Positions 26,237 to 34,602 of a stretch of 64,000 nt of DNA are shown here, piece by piece. Each line of letters starts with the position of its first letter. Position 1 is the first letter of the stretch. The translations under genes were made by a program, and so were the position numbers. Origin of the DNA: Tangfeifania diversioriginum. GTDB lineage: Bacteria > Bacteroidota > Bacteroidia > Bacteroidales > Prolixibacteraceae. The stretch is from contig CAMCBW010000022.1 in the NCBI GenBank assembly GCA_945873105.1, positions 1 to 64,000 of the forward strand, read 5' to 3'. The notes below the pieces were generated by a model. That model was not told where the DNA came from and searched no databases. It saw only the letters and a program-made list of their open reading frames with translations.

Positions 26237-27112
26237 ATGCATCCATTCAAAGAGTTTATTAATTATCCTGTTGATAGTTCTTTTCTCATCAAATTTGACA
26301 ATCTGCCTCATTTCAGATTTCCGTGGCATTTTCACGACGAATGTGAGATTGTGTACATTATCAAGAGTTATGGGAAAAAATTTGTAGGTGATGCCGTAGA
26401 AGAATTCGGTCCGGGTGATTTGTCCATCTACGGCAGCAATCTTCCCCATTTTTACATGAGTGATCCGGCTTTTTACGTGGGTGATCCAAATTTGCGGGTA
26501 AATGCCATCGTGGTTCAGTTTCCCGTTAGCTACTTTCCGTCCTCACAACTGCAGGCGGCTGAGTTTATTTCTGTGAAGAGACTGCTCAGCAGTATTTCAA
26601 CCGGACTGACTTTTTCGGCAGCAGCGGCAGAAAACGGAGGGAAGATTCTGCATGAAATCTACCAGGCAAATGGCATGGAACGCTACCTTTTGTTTGTAAA
26701 GCTGATCGATTACCTTGGAAAGTCTGAATCAAGACCCATCACAACGCCTGATTACATTCACACCAGGAGTGCGCAGGAGGATCCCCGAATGGCGAAAATC
26801 TACAAATTCACCACGAGGAATTACAATCGAAAAATTGTTTTGGACGAAGTTGCTTCCGTAGCCGGAATGAATGTCTCTGCCTTCTGTCGCTATTTCAGAA
26901 AAAAATCGGGCAAGACCTTTGCGCAATATGTGAATGAGCTAAGAATCAGTTATGCATGTAAGTTTCTAAAGCACGGGAATCAAACTATTGCGCACATTAG
27001 CGATGAGGCAGGTTTCAACAATCTTTCGAATTTCAATCGTCAGTTTAAAAGTATCATGGGGAAGTCACCATCCGCATACCGTGAATTGTTTGTCTCACCT
27101 GGAAGCCATTGA
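26237..27112 (+). CDS. AraC-family transcriptional regulator
   Basis: A 291-residue one-component regulator. The N-terminal cupin-like sensor (about 10-160) contains RFPWHFHDECEIVYI and FGPGDLSIYGSNLPHFY, the histidine-rich fold expected to bind a sugar. The C-terminal double helix-turn-helix (about 190-288) includes DEVASVAGMNVSAFCRYF and ISDEAGFNNLSNFNRQFK, ending GKSPSAYRE. It is divergent from susC by 208 bases and is the likely inducer-dependent activator of the whole susC-to-activase locus. The use of an AraC protein rather than a hybrid kinase or anti-sigma system suggests a small cytoplasmic inducer. Confidence 0.93.
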   Translation: MHPFKEFINYPVDSSFLIKFDNLPHFRFPWHFHDECEIVYIIKSYGKKFVGDAVEEFGPGDLSIYGSNLPHFYMSDPAFYVGDPNLRVNAIVVQFPVSYFPSSQLQAAEFISVKRLLSSISTGLTFSAAAAENGGKILHEIYQANGMERYLLFVKLIDYLGKSESRPITTPDYIHTRSAQEDPRMAKIYKFTTRNYNRKIVLDEVASVAGMNVSAFCRYFRKKSGKTFAQYVNELRISYACKFLKHGNQTIAHISDEAGFNNLSNFNRQFKSIMGKSPSAYRELFVSPGSH

Positions 27113-27184
27113 CAATTACTTCTCCTCAGGAAGACAATCAATTTCTGCAATATATGCCTTCTGTCGTGCAATGAACGCAAAGTT

Positions 27185-27236
27185 CGCAAAGATAGAAGAC
27201 CGAAACCATAGGATAAGTGGTTACGGTCTTTTTGCG
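27185..27236. repeat. Imperfect hairpin with CGCAAAG and CTTTTTGCG arms
   Basis: CGCAAAG at 27185 followed by GAAGACCG pairs imperfectly with CGGTCTTTTTGCG ending near 27236. It lies downstream of the AraC-type gene and upstream of the ORF6N gene. It may be a degenerate member of the CGCAAAG hairpin family and may serve as a terminator. Confidence 0.4.
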
Positions 27237-27317
27237 CCAGGGATTATCATCATTGGTTTTCGTTTTTTTCATGGAAATTCGTTAACTTAGAGTATAAATA
27301 CGCTAACTCCGATTTCA

Positions 27318-27848
27318 ATGTCAGTTTTACCCTTGATCCCAGATGAAATTATAATCAATAAGATCTACCTGATAAGAGATCAAAAGGTAATGATTGACAG
27401 AGACTTAGCTACTATTTATGGGATAGAAACCAAGGTGTTGAAACAAGCTGTGAAGCGAAATCTAGAAAGGTTCCCAGAGGATTTCATGTTTGAAATGACC
27501 AAAGAGGAATTTGAAAATTGGAGGTCACAAATTGTGACCTCCAATTCAGATAAAATGGGATTAAGGCATGCCCCTTATTGCTTTACAGAGCAAGGAGTAA
27601 CCATGTTGTCATGTGTTTTAAGCAGCAAGAGAGCCATTGAGGTAAACATAAAAATTATCAGAGTATTTTCAAGGTTGAAAGAAATGGTCTTAACCCACAA
27701 GGACATCCTCTTAAAACTGGAAAAATTAGAAAATCAGACAGATAAAAACAGCAAAGAGATTCAGATTATCTTCAATGCACTGAGGCAGTTGCTAAGTCCC
27801 CCAATAGTTCCAAGAAGAAAAGTAGGATTTAAGATTGGAGCTGTTTAA
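27318..27848 (+). CDS. ORF6N-domain protein
   Basis: A 176-residue protein with an N-terminal ORF6N domain (about 10-100: IYLIRDQKVMIDRDLATIYG, FPEDFMFEMTKEEF and YCFTEQGVTMLSCVL). A helical, probably coiled-coil tail (about 110-160) follows. ORF6N domains were first seen in phage and phage-like regions and are presumed to bind DNA. In Bacteroidota many free-standing copies exist with no known role. No phage genes are nearby. It is monocistronic and convergent with the acyl-CoA ligase gene. Confidence 0.88.
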   Translation: MSVLPLIPDEIIINKIYLIRDQKVMIDRDLATIYGIETKVLKQAVKRNLERFPEDFMFEMTKEEFENWRSQIVTSNSDKMGLRHAPYCFTEQGVTMLSCVLSSKRAIEVNIKIIRVFSRLKEMVLTHKDILLKLEKLENQTDKNSKEIQIIFNALRQLLSPPIVPRRKVGFKIGAV

Positions 27849-27880
27849 GAATTGAAAATTACACTTCCTACCTCATTGGA

Positions 27881-29530
27881 CTATAACCCTTGAAGAAACT
27901 TCGCCCGTAGCGCCACCTTGTTCACTTTCCCCACACTGGTCTTGTCGATCACCTCTGCCCTGGCGACCTTCATGGTAATGGCTTCGCGTGGCAAAACACC
28001 TGAATCGACACTTGCCTTGACGGCCTGCACGATCTCCCTGTCTTCAAAAATGGCTCCTGCCTTTGGCACGATGATGGCCAGTGGGATCTCTCCCCAATTG
28101 GTATCAGGGGCACCGATGACAGCGACTTCAGAAACTCCGGCGTACCGGGCGATCACATCCTCCATCTCCAGGGAACTGAGCCACTCGCCGCCTACCTTGA
28201 TTACATCCTTGGTCCGGTCGGTAATCCGGATGCTGCCGCTCTCATTGACACAGGCTACATCGTTGGTATGCATCCATCCTCCTTCCCACAGTTTCTCTGA
28301 ATGCACGTGGTCCTTCAGATAGCCCTGCGTCAAGTAAGGGGAGCGGACAATAATCTCACCGGGTGTCCGGTCATCCCAGGGCACATTGGCCCCGGAGGGA
28401 TCAACCACCCGCATTTGTGCCAGTCCGATGGGCCGGCCTGTACGGCACCTCAGATCGGCTTGCTCTTCGGAAGAGAATTCCAACTCCTCCGAGGAGAGTT
28501 GAGAGAGCGATAAAACCGGACAGGTCTCAGACATGCCGTAACCGCCAAAGACATCAATTCCCCTTTTCAATGCCTCAATGGCCAAAGCTCTCGGAAGGGC
28601 TGCCCCGCCAATGATACAGGTCCAGCGTGAGAGGTCGCACTGTTCGGAAGACGGATCTTTCAGGAGCATGTTGAGGATGGTAGGAACACAATGGCTGAAG
28701 GTCACCTTGTGGGTTTCCAGCAGTTTCAGCAGAATGGCTGGCACATATTTCCCCGGATAGACCTGTTTAATTCCCATGTAAGTGGCAATGTAGGGGAGAC
28801 CCCAGGCATGTACGTGGAACATGGGAGTGAGCGGCATGTAGATGGATTCGAGGTGCAATCGCCCCTGTACCGAATTGGCAGAGAGGGCGGCTGTTGTAGC
28901 CAATGTATGCAGTACAAGTTGCCTGTGGGAAAAGTAGACTCCCTTCGGAAGGCCTGTCGTTCCTGTTGTGTAGAAGGTGGTAGCTCTGGTGTTTTCATCC
29001 AGTTCCGGAAAATCAAAGTGGGGAGAGGCATCGGCCAGCAGTTGTTCGTATTCCCCTTCAAACTGAAAATGGTGTTTGAAGATCTCTCCCCCTTCATCGA
29101 TCAGGATGAATTTTCTTCCATCCGCAATACGCCCCCGGATGCTCTCCAGCAAGGGCAGAAATTCGGTGTGGCAGATGATCACATCATCCTCTGCATGGTC
29201 GATGGTATAGACCATCTGTTCGGGAGAGAGCCGGATATTGATGGTGTGAAGAATTGCTCCCATCATCGGAATGGCATAGTAGGCTTCGAGGTAGCGGTGT
29301 GAATCCCAGTCCATGACTGCCACTGTACTTCCTTCGGTGACCCCGATGGCAGCCAAAGCACCGGCAAGCCGGTGAACCCGTTCTTTCCATGTGTGGTAGG
29401 TGATGGTTAGCTGATCCCGGTAAACGATTTTCTGATCGGGATGGTTGGCCAGGGGAGCCTCAAAAAGTTGTTTAATGAGCAGTGGATAGGCGTATGCTGA
29501 TTTCGTCTTTTCAATCAAATTGGACATCAT
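27881..29530 (-). CDS. Acyl-CoA synthetase (AMP-forming)
   Basis: A 549-residue adenylate-forming ligase, most like medium- or long-chain fatty acyl-CoA synthetases of the AlkK/FadD type. The ATP-binding P-loop YTTGTTGLPKG is at 187-197. GGYGMSETCP, the ATP-contacting TKDVIKVGGEWLSSLEMED hinge and the C-terminal catalytic lysine in GKVNKVALR are all present. The protein should activate a carboxylic acid with ATP and CoA. A second Met follows the first, so the start may be 29527. A TAATTTTG box on the minus strand at 29572-29579 is a possible promoter. No beta-oxidation gene is adjacent, so the chain length is open. Confidence 0.92.
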   Translation of the reverse strand: MMSNLIEKTKSAYAYPLLIKQLFEAPLANHPDQKIVYRDQLTITYHTWKERVHRLAGALAAIGVTEGSTVAVMDWDSHRYLEAYYAIPMMGAILHTINIRLSPEQMVYTIDHAEDDVIICHTEFLPLLESIRGRIADGRKFILIDEGGEIFKHHFQFEGEYEQLLADASPHFDFPELDENTRATTFYTTGTTGLPKGVYFSHRQLVLHTLATTAALSANSVQGRLHLESIYMPLTPMFHVHAWGLPYIATYMGIKQVYPGKYVPAILLKLLETHKVTFSHCVPTILNMLLKDPSSEQCDLSRWTCIIGGAALPRALAIEALKRGIDVFGGYGMSETCPVLSLSQLSSEELEFSSEEQADLRCRTGRPIGLAQMRVVDPSGANVPWDDRTPGEIIVRSPYLTQGYLKDHVHSEKLWEGGWMHTNDVACVNESGSIRITDRTKDVIKVGGEWLSSLEMEDVIARYAGVSEVAVIGAPDTNWGEIPLAIIVPKAGAIFEDREIVQAVKASVDSGVLPREAITMKVARAEVIDKTSVGKVNKVALRAKFLQGL

Positions 29531-29751
29531 GTTCTTTGTTTGGTGATTTTAAAACCTCTTTCGACAGGTTCCAAAATTAGCAGAAAGTATGAAATGCCCA
29601 TGAGAAAATTTTCAAACCAACCGAAAATGAATAAGTGGGTATTCCATTTGGCCTTTAAAAGACAATAGATAAACAAATGAAAACATCGTGCACTGTCGTT
29701 CACAAAATAGGAGGTAAGTTGCGCTGGGGCCTCTATTCCTGAAACTGGAAT

Positions 29752-31860
29752 TTAGTCCTGCTCCTCAAAATATTTCCGGATAAGCCGGGAGAAATCACCC
29801 AGGGAGATTGGTTTGGGAAGGTAGTCGTTGCACCCTGCATCCAAGGCAATCTCTCTTTCCCCTTTCAACGCCAGGGCTGTTTGTGCCAGGATTACAACCT
29901 TTGTGTTGAATTGGCGGATTTGGCGGGTGGCTTCGTAACCATCCATGCCTGGCATCTGTATGTCCATTAAAATCAGATCAATATCAGGGTTTTTTCTGCA
30001 GGCTTCAACGGCCTCATCTCCAGTCCCGACTTTCAATACCTCTTTGGCAAAGGATCGGATCAGTTTTCGGAGAAAAAGGTCTGATATTGGATCATCTTCT
30101 GCCACCAGAATTTTTAATCCATTGATATTTAAACTTTCCCATGTGCTGTATTTCTCTGAAACAGCTTTGTTCGCGGCAATATTTACCGGATCAAAAGGGA
30201 TGGTAAAGTAAAAGGCGGAACCTTTGTCCAATTCACTTTCTACCCGGATCTCTCCTCCCAAAATCTCCACATAGGCTTTGGAGATGGCCAATCCAAGCCC
30301 GGCTCCTTCGTAATGCCTCGAGAGTGATTCACTTGCTTGTCTGAAACGTTCAAAGACAATTTCCTGTTGGTCTTGCCGGATTCCAACGCCTGTATCCTTC
30401 ACAAAAAACTCAAGAAATCGTCCCTTCTTCTCATAACCCAGCTCGATGCTCCCCTGGTTGGTGAATTTTACGGCATTCTTCACCAAATTGGTGAGGATGG
30501 CGTACAGTTTCTCCCGGTCAGTGAGTATATGCGAGGATAGATCCGGTAACCCGTGTTTGTAATTGAATTCTACTCCTTTTTTCTCTGCCTCGGGTTTGAA
30601 GAAGGTGAAGATATACCTGACCTGATCGTTGACATTGGTTTCAGTCATGACAACCTCGGTATGCCCGGCTTCCAGTTTGGAGATACTGATGATATCGTTG
30701 ATGATGTTCAGCATTCTTTGGCCACTCTCTGCAATGATGCCAATGTACTCCTGCTGCTCTTCCCCTGACAATTTGGGTTCTTTTAAAAGTTCTACAAAAC
30801 CAAGAATGCCATTCATGGGGGTCCGGATCTCGTGGCTCATGTTGGCCAGGAAGGCTGTTTTGAGCATGTCACTCTCCTCCGCTTTCAATTTGGCTACCAG
30901 CAGCTCCTTTTTTTGGTCCACAAATTCGGTGAAGAGGGTGGCAATTTGTTTGTATTCACCCGGACATTGTTTCAACTCACTCACGAGGGAAGGGTTTTCT
31001 GTTTCCAGAATCTTTGTCACAAGTTTCAAAGGTCTGGTCACCCATTTGCGGAAGGTAAAGTTCAGGATGATCCAGGTGATGAGGATGGAGGTCAGCAAGG
31101 CAATGATCATGAACATCGAAATTCGCCGGTAAACCAACAGCAAATTGGAGGACCGTTTGAAGGAAACCTTCGCAATCTCCTGGTTGTTCCAGTTGCGCAA
31201 CGGGACATAGGCATACGTCAGTGATCGGTCTTCTGGATTCAACGTGTCCTGGGGCGACACCGCTGTGATCTCAGCCCCATGCTGCTTGGAGAGCGTTTCC
31301 AGGAACGCCATGTTCCAGTTTCTTTCCAGTACCAAATAGCCCATCGGTCGTGTCAACTGGTGGGTTGGATCCATCTCCGGATGAACGGTGGCAGCCGAGA
31401 TCTCAAACAAATCTTCCGGTGTTTTGTGAAAGAAGTTCATAAACTTTTTCTCTTTCAATTTTTGCAGTATCTCTACGGTGATATTTGAGGGATATTTGCG
31501 GTCTGCGGAAGTTGCTTCGTGAACAAGGTTGAAAGAGGAGTCATATACGGCAACGTAGTCAATCTTAAAGGACTTCAAAATTGTGGTGATGTTGTTTTCG
31601 TACCATTCTGTGTCGTGGGGCGTAAGGTGTTTGACAAAATCATCCCAAAAGGTATAATCGTAGGCAACCTGAATGAGGAGTTCAGTCTTGTTCTCCACCA
31701 TTGACCTGTTTTCATTCTGAAGTTGATCATGGGTAGCTTGCTGAATCAGTTTCTCCTGGTGAAGGGTAGTTTGGTACAGAAATACCAGCATCAGCAAGAA
31801 AAAGAGGCCGGTGATGTACAACAACAGATTGATCCTCGAATGGATGGCGGAAATTTTCAT
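29752..31860 (-). CDS. Membrane hybrid histidine kinase with CHASE4 domain
   Basis: A 702-residue hybrid kinase. TM1 (about 12-32) and TM2 (about 250-272) enclose a periplasmic CHASE4 sensor marked by YDYTFWDDF. A HAMP-like linker leads to HisKA with SHEIRTPMNGILGF, a HATPase with FVKDTGVGI and EGAGLGLAISKAY, and a C-terminal receiver with the phosphoacceptor in LILMDIQMPGMDG. There is no DNA-binding output domain, so signal must pass to another protein. It is divergent from, and strongly similar in the kinase core to, the soluble kinase at 32278. A TAAATTTG box on the minus strand lies at 31890-31897. Confidence 0.94.
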   Translation of the reverse strand: MKISAIHSRINLLLYITGLFFLLMLVFLYQTTLHQEKLIQQATHDQLQNENRSMVENKTELLIQVAYDYTFWDDFVKHLTPHDTEWYENNITTILKSFKIDYVAVYDSSFNLVHEATSADRKYPSNITVEILQKLKEKKFMNFFHKTPEDLFEISAATVHPEMDPTHQLTRPMGYLVLERNWNMAFLETLSKQHGAEITAVSPQDTLNPEDRSLTYAYVPLRNWNNQEIAKVSFKRSSNLLLVYRRISMFMIIALLTSILITWIILNFTFRKWVTRPLKLVTKILETENPSLVSELKQCPGEYKQIATLFTEFVDQKKELLVAKLKAEESDMLKTAFLANMSHEIRTPMNGILGFVELLKEPKLSGEEQQEYIGIIAESGQRMLNIINDIISISKLEAGHTEVVMTETNVNDQVRYIFTFFKPEAEKKGVEFNYKHGLPDLSSHILTDREKLYAILTNLVKNAVKFTNQGSIELGYEKKGRFLEFFVKDTGVGIRQDQQEIVFERFRQASESLSRHYEGAGLGLAISKAYVEILGGEIRVESELDKGSAFYFTIPFDPVNIAANKAVSEKYSTWESLNINGLKILVAEDDPISDLFLRKLIRSFAKEVLKVGTGDEAVEACRKNPDIDLILMDIQMPGMDGYEATRQIRQFNTKVVILAQTALALKGEREIALDAGCNDYLPKPISLGDFSRLIRKYFEEQD

Positions 31861-32277
31861 CTAAATGTAAACTAGGAAACTGAGCGAGGCAAATTTAAAA
31901 CAATATATTGAATAAAATGCATAATTTCACCTTGCAGAAGATGGTGTCTCCAATACTGTCCGGTCAGGGCAAGATTGTTTTCCGAACTTCAACCTTTGGT
32001 CTACCCATTTGGAAATGAAAGCTCTGATGCACGGCAATGTACAGCATGACAAAGTTGGGGATGGCGTTTTTTGAGGGATCAGCCTGATTTTTTAAACAAA
32101 ACCTGCATGATATTTGTCAATGGGAGATCAGGAAGCAATCATAGCTGGTGTGCAATCTAATTGAAATAACTTACATTTAGCGGAGTTTATGTTAAGATGG
32201 GACAGTACTTTCTGATTTGTCCTGTTTGATGCATAGGTCAGGTAAATCAATACAATTCTCTTCTTAATCTGACATGT
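31861..32277. other. Divergent spacer between two hybrid kinases
   Basis: A 417-base region between the two kinase genes. Apart from TAAATTTG on the minus strand at 31890-31897, which fits a -7 box for the left kinase and would give a leader of about 23 bases, no promoter, repeat or RNA structure was recognised. Confidence 0.5.
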
Positions 32278-34557
32278 ATGGAATCTTCAGAAAAATACGG
32301 GAATGAGTCTCGAACATCGTTTGACCAATTTCAACGTTTCTTCAATAACCTGCAGGATGCTTTTTTTCAGGTCGACCGTTTTGGTATGCTGGTGCTGGTA
32401 AATCCTTCTGCCGTAAGAATGTTTGGTTACAATTCAGGTGAAGAGATGACCGGCAGGCCTGTTGTTGAGTTCTATGCCAACCAGGAGGAGCGGATGAAGA
32501 TGCTGGCTGAGCTTAGAAGCAAGGAACAATTGGTGGATTATGTAGTCCTGGCCAAAAGGAAGGATGGCAGCAAGTTCTGGATATCCATGAATGTTCAGTA
32601 TCTCTACATCAACGGCGAATTGGATGGATCTGAAAGTATAATCAGGGATATCTCGAGGCGCAAGACAGATGAAGAAAAAATCCAGACATTTTCCAGTATT
32701 CTGGAGCAGAGTCCTGTTTCCATTGTTATTACGGATGTACTAGGGAATATTGAGTATGTGAACCCCAAGTTTGAACAAACTACCGGCTATAGTCTCCAGG
32801 AAGCGATGGGTAAAAATCCCAGGATATTGAAATCCGACAACAAAACCCGCGAGGAATACCAGGAGATGTGGAATTCGATGACCTCCGGGAAAGAGTGGCA
32901 TGGCGAGTTTCTCAATGTGAAAAAGAATGGGGAGCTCTACTACGAATCGGCTTCCATCTCAGCCGTACGTGATGGAAACGGCAATATCATTCGCTACATA
33001 GCGGTCAAGGAAGATATTACGGAACGGAAGAAGCATGAAGAGCAGATCAAGACCCTGAGCACAGTGGTGGATCAGATTCCTTTGATGATCGTTATCACGG
33101 ACAAGGGTGGTAAAATTGAATATGTCAATGAAGAGTTTTCAAGGTTTACGCAATATACTTCCAGGGAGGTCATCGGGAGAATCCCAATGATATTTAACCA
33201 GAAGCACCATACCGCATGGTCCTATTCCAAAATGTGGGAGACCCTGCAGGAAGGAAAAATGTGGCTCTCTGAGTTTAAAAACAAGAAGAAAGATGGAACC
33301 ATCTTTTGGGAGAATGTTACGGCCTTCCCCCTTACTTCCGAGGATAGTTTAATCATGAACTACATCATTATCAATGATGATATTACGGATAAGAAACAAC
33401 TGCTCGACGATCTGGTGAAATCCAAGGAAAAGGCCGAGGAGAGTGACAGATTGAAATCTGCCTTTCTGGCCAACATGAGCCACGAGATCCGAACACCCAT
33501 GAACGGAATCCTGGGATTCACCGAACTGCTGAAGGAACCAAATCTATCCGGTGCCGAGCAGCAGTTTTACATCAAGATCATCACAGATAGCGGTCACCGA
33601 ATGCTCAACCTGATGAACAACCTGATAGATATATCAAGGATTGAATCGCATGAGGTGAAGATCATTCGCTCATCCTTTGACATCCGGAAGAAATTTGACC
33701 ATTTGCTGGATTTTTTCAACCAGGAGGCAAAGATGAAGGGGCTCAGGTTAATCTGCAAATGTGAATTGTTGCCCAATGAATCGCTGATCGAAACCGATGT
33801 GCAGAAATTGGATTCTGTACTGGAGAATCTCCTCAAGAATGCCCTGAAATTCACCAAGAACGGAACCATCGAATTCGGATGCGAGAAGCAGGAAAACCTT
33901 TACAAGTTCTTTGTAAAGGATAGTGGTGCAGGCATTGATCCTGCCCACCAGTCTATTATCTTCGACCGTTTCAGGCAGGCAAGTGAGTCGCTGAGCCGGC
34001 CCTATGAAGGTGCCGGATTGGGGCTCTCTATCTCGAAAGCTTATGTGGAGATTTTGGGAGGCAAGATTTGGGTCGATAGTGAGCCTGGCAAGGGAGCCAT
34101 CTTCTATTTTACCTTGCCTGTCCAGGTAGATCGGGAAGCGGAGGCTCTTTCTCAGGTAGTTGTTCCACTGCCAGAAATACAAGTATTGCCAGCTAAATTT
34201 AAAATGATGTTGGTCGAGGATGATGATATCTCGATGAATTACCTGGAGATCATTTCCGAAAAATTCTGTCAGGAGATCTACAAAGCCAGCTCCGGAACGG
34301 AAGCTGTTGAGCTGTTCCGTAAAAATCAGGACATAAAAATGATACTGATGGATATTAAGCTTCCCCTGATGGATGGTTTGGAGGCAACGCGTCAGATCAG
34401 GGAATTTAACAAGGAGGTGGTCATCCTGGCACAAACTGCCTATTCCATGGTGGGTGACAGGGAAAAGGCAATGGCAGCCGGATGCAACGACTACATTACC
34501 AAGCCGATTGAAAGGGATAAATTAAAGTCACTTGTCCTGCAATTTGCCAACAAATGA
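32278..34557 (+). CDS. Soluble PAS-PAS-PAS hybrid histidine kinase
   Basis: A 759-residue cytoplasmic hybrid kinase. Three PAS domains occupy roughly residues 15-125, 135-255 and 260-380; the second and third share the ILEQSPVSIVITD / VVDQIPLMIVITD and IEYVNPKFEQTTGY / IEYVNEEFSRFTQY pattern and have PAC-like tails. HisKA (SHEIRTPMNGILGF), HATPase (SGAGIDPAHQ, EGAGLGLSISKAY) and a receiver domain (ILMDIKLPLMDG) follow. No membrane helix was seen. The PAS domains could sense redox, ligand or gas; no heme or flavin site can be named. Its catalytic core is a close paralogue of the divergent neighbour's. Confidence 0.94.
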   Translation: MESSEKYGNESRTSFDQFQRFFNNLQDAFFQVDRFGMLVLVNPSAVRMFGYNSGEEMTGRPVVEFYANQEERMKMLAELRSKEQLVDYVVLAKRKDGSKFWISMNVQYLYINGELDGSESIIRDISRRKTDEEKIQTFSSILEQSPVSIVITDVLGNIEYVNPKFEQTTGYSLQEAMGKNPRILKSDNKTREEYQEMWNSMTSGKEWHGEFLNVKKNGELYYESASISAVRDGNGNIIRYIAVKEDITERKKHEEQIKTLSTVVDQIPLMIVITDKGGKIEYVNEEFSRFTQYTSREVIGRIPMIFNQKHHTAWSYSKMWETLQEGKMWLSEFKNKKKDGTIFWENVTAFPLTSEDSLIMNYIIINDDITDKKQLLDDLVKSKEKAEESDRLKSAFLANMSHEIRTPMNGILGFTELLKEPNLSGAEQQFYIKIITDSGHRMLNLMNNLIDISRIESHEVKIIRSSFDIRKKFDHLLDFFNQEAKMKGLRLICKCELLPNESLIETDVQKLDSVLENLLKNALKFTKNGTIEFGCEKQENLYKFFVKDSGAGIDPAHQSIIFDRFRQASESLSRPYEGAGLGLSISKAYVEILGGKIWVDSEPGKGAIFYFTLPVQVDREAEALSQVVVPLPEIQVLPAKFKMMLVEDDDISMNYLEIISEKFCQEIYKASSGTEAVELFRKNQDIKMILMDIKLPLMDGLEATRQIREFNKEVVILAQTAYSMVGDREKAMAAGCNDYITKPIERDKLKSLVLQFANK

Positions 34558-34602
34558 AGAATACTGTATCTTGCTTGTGCTAAAATTATCAATCGAACTG
34601 CC

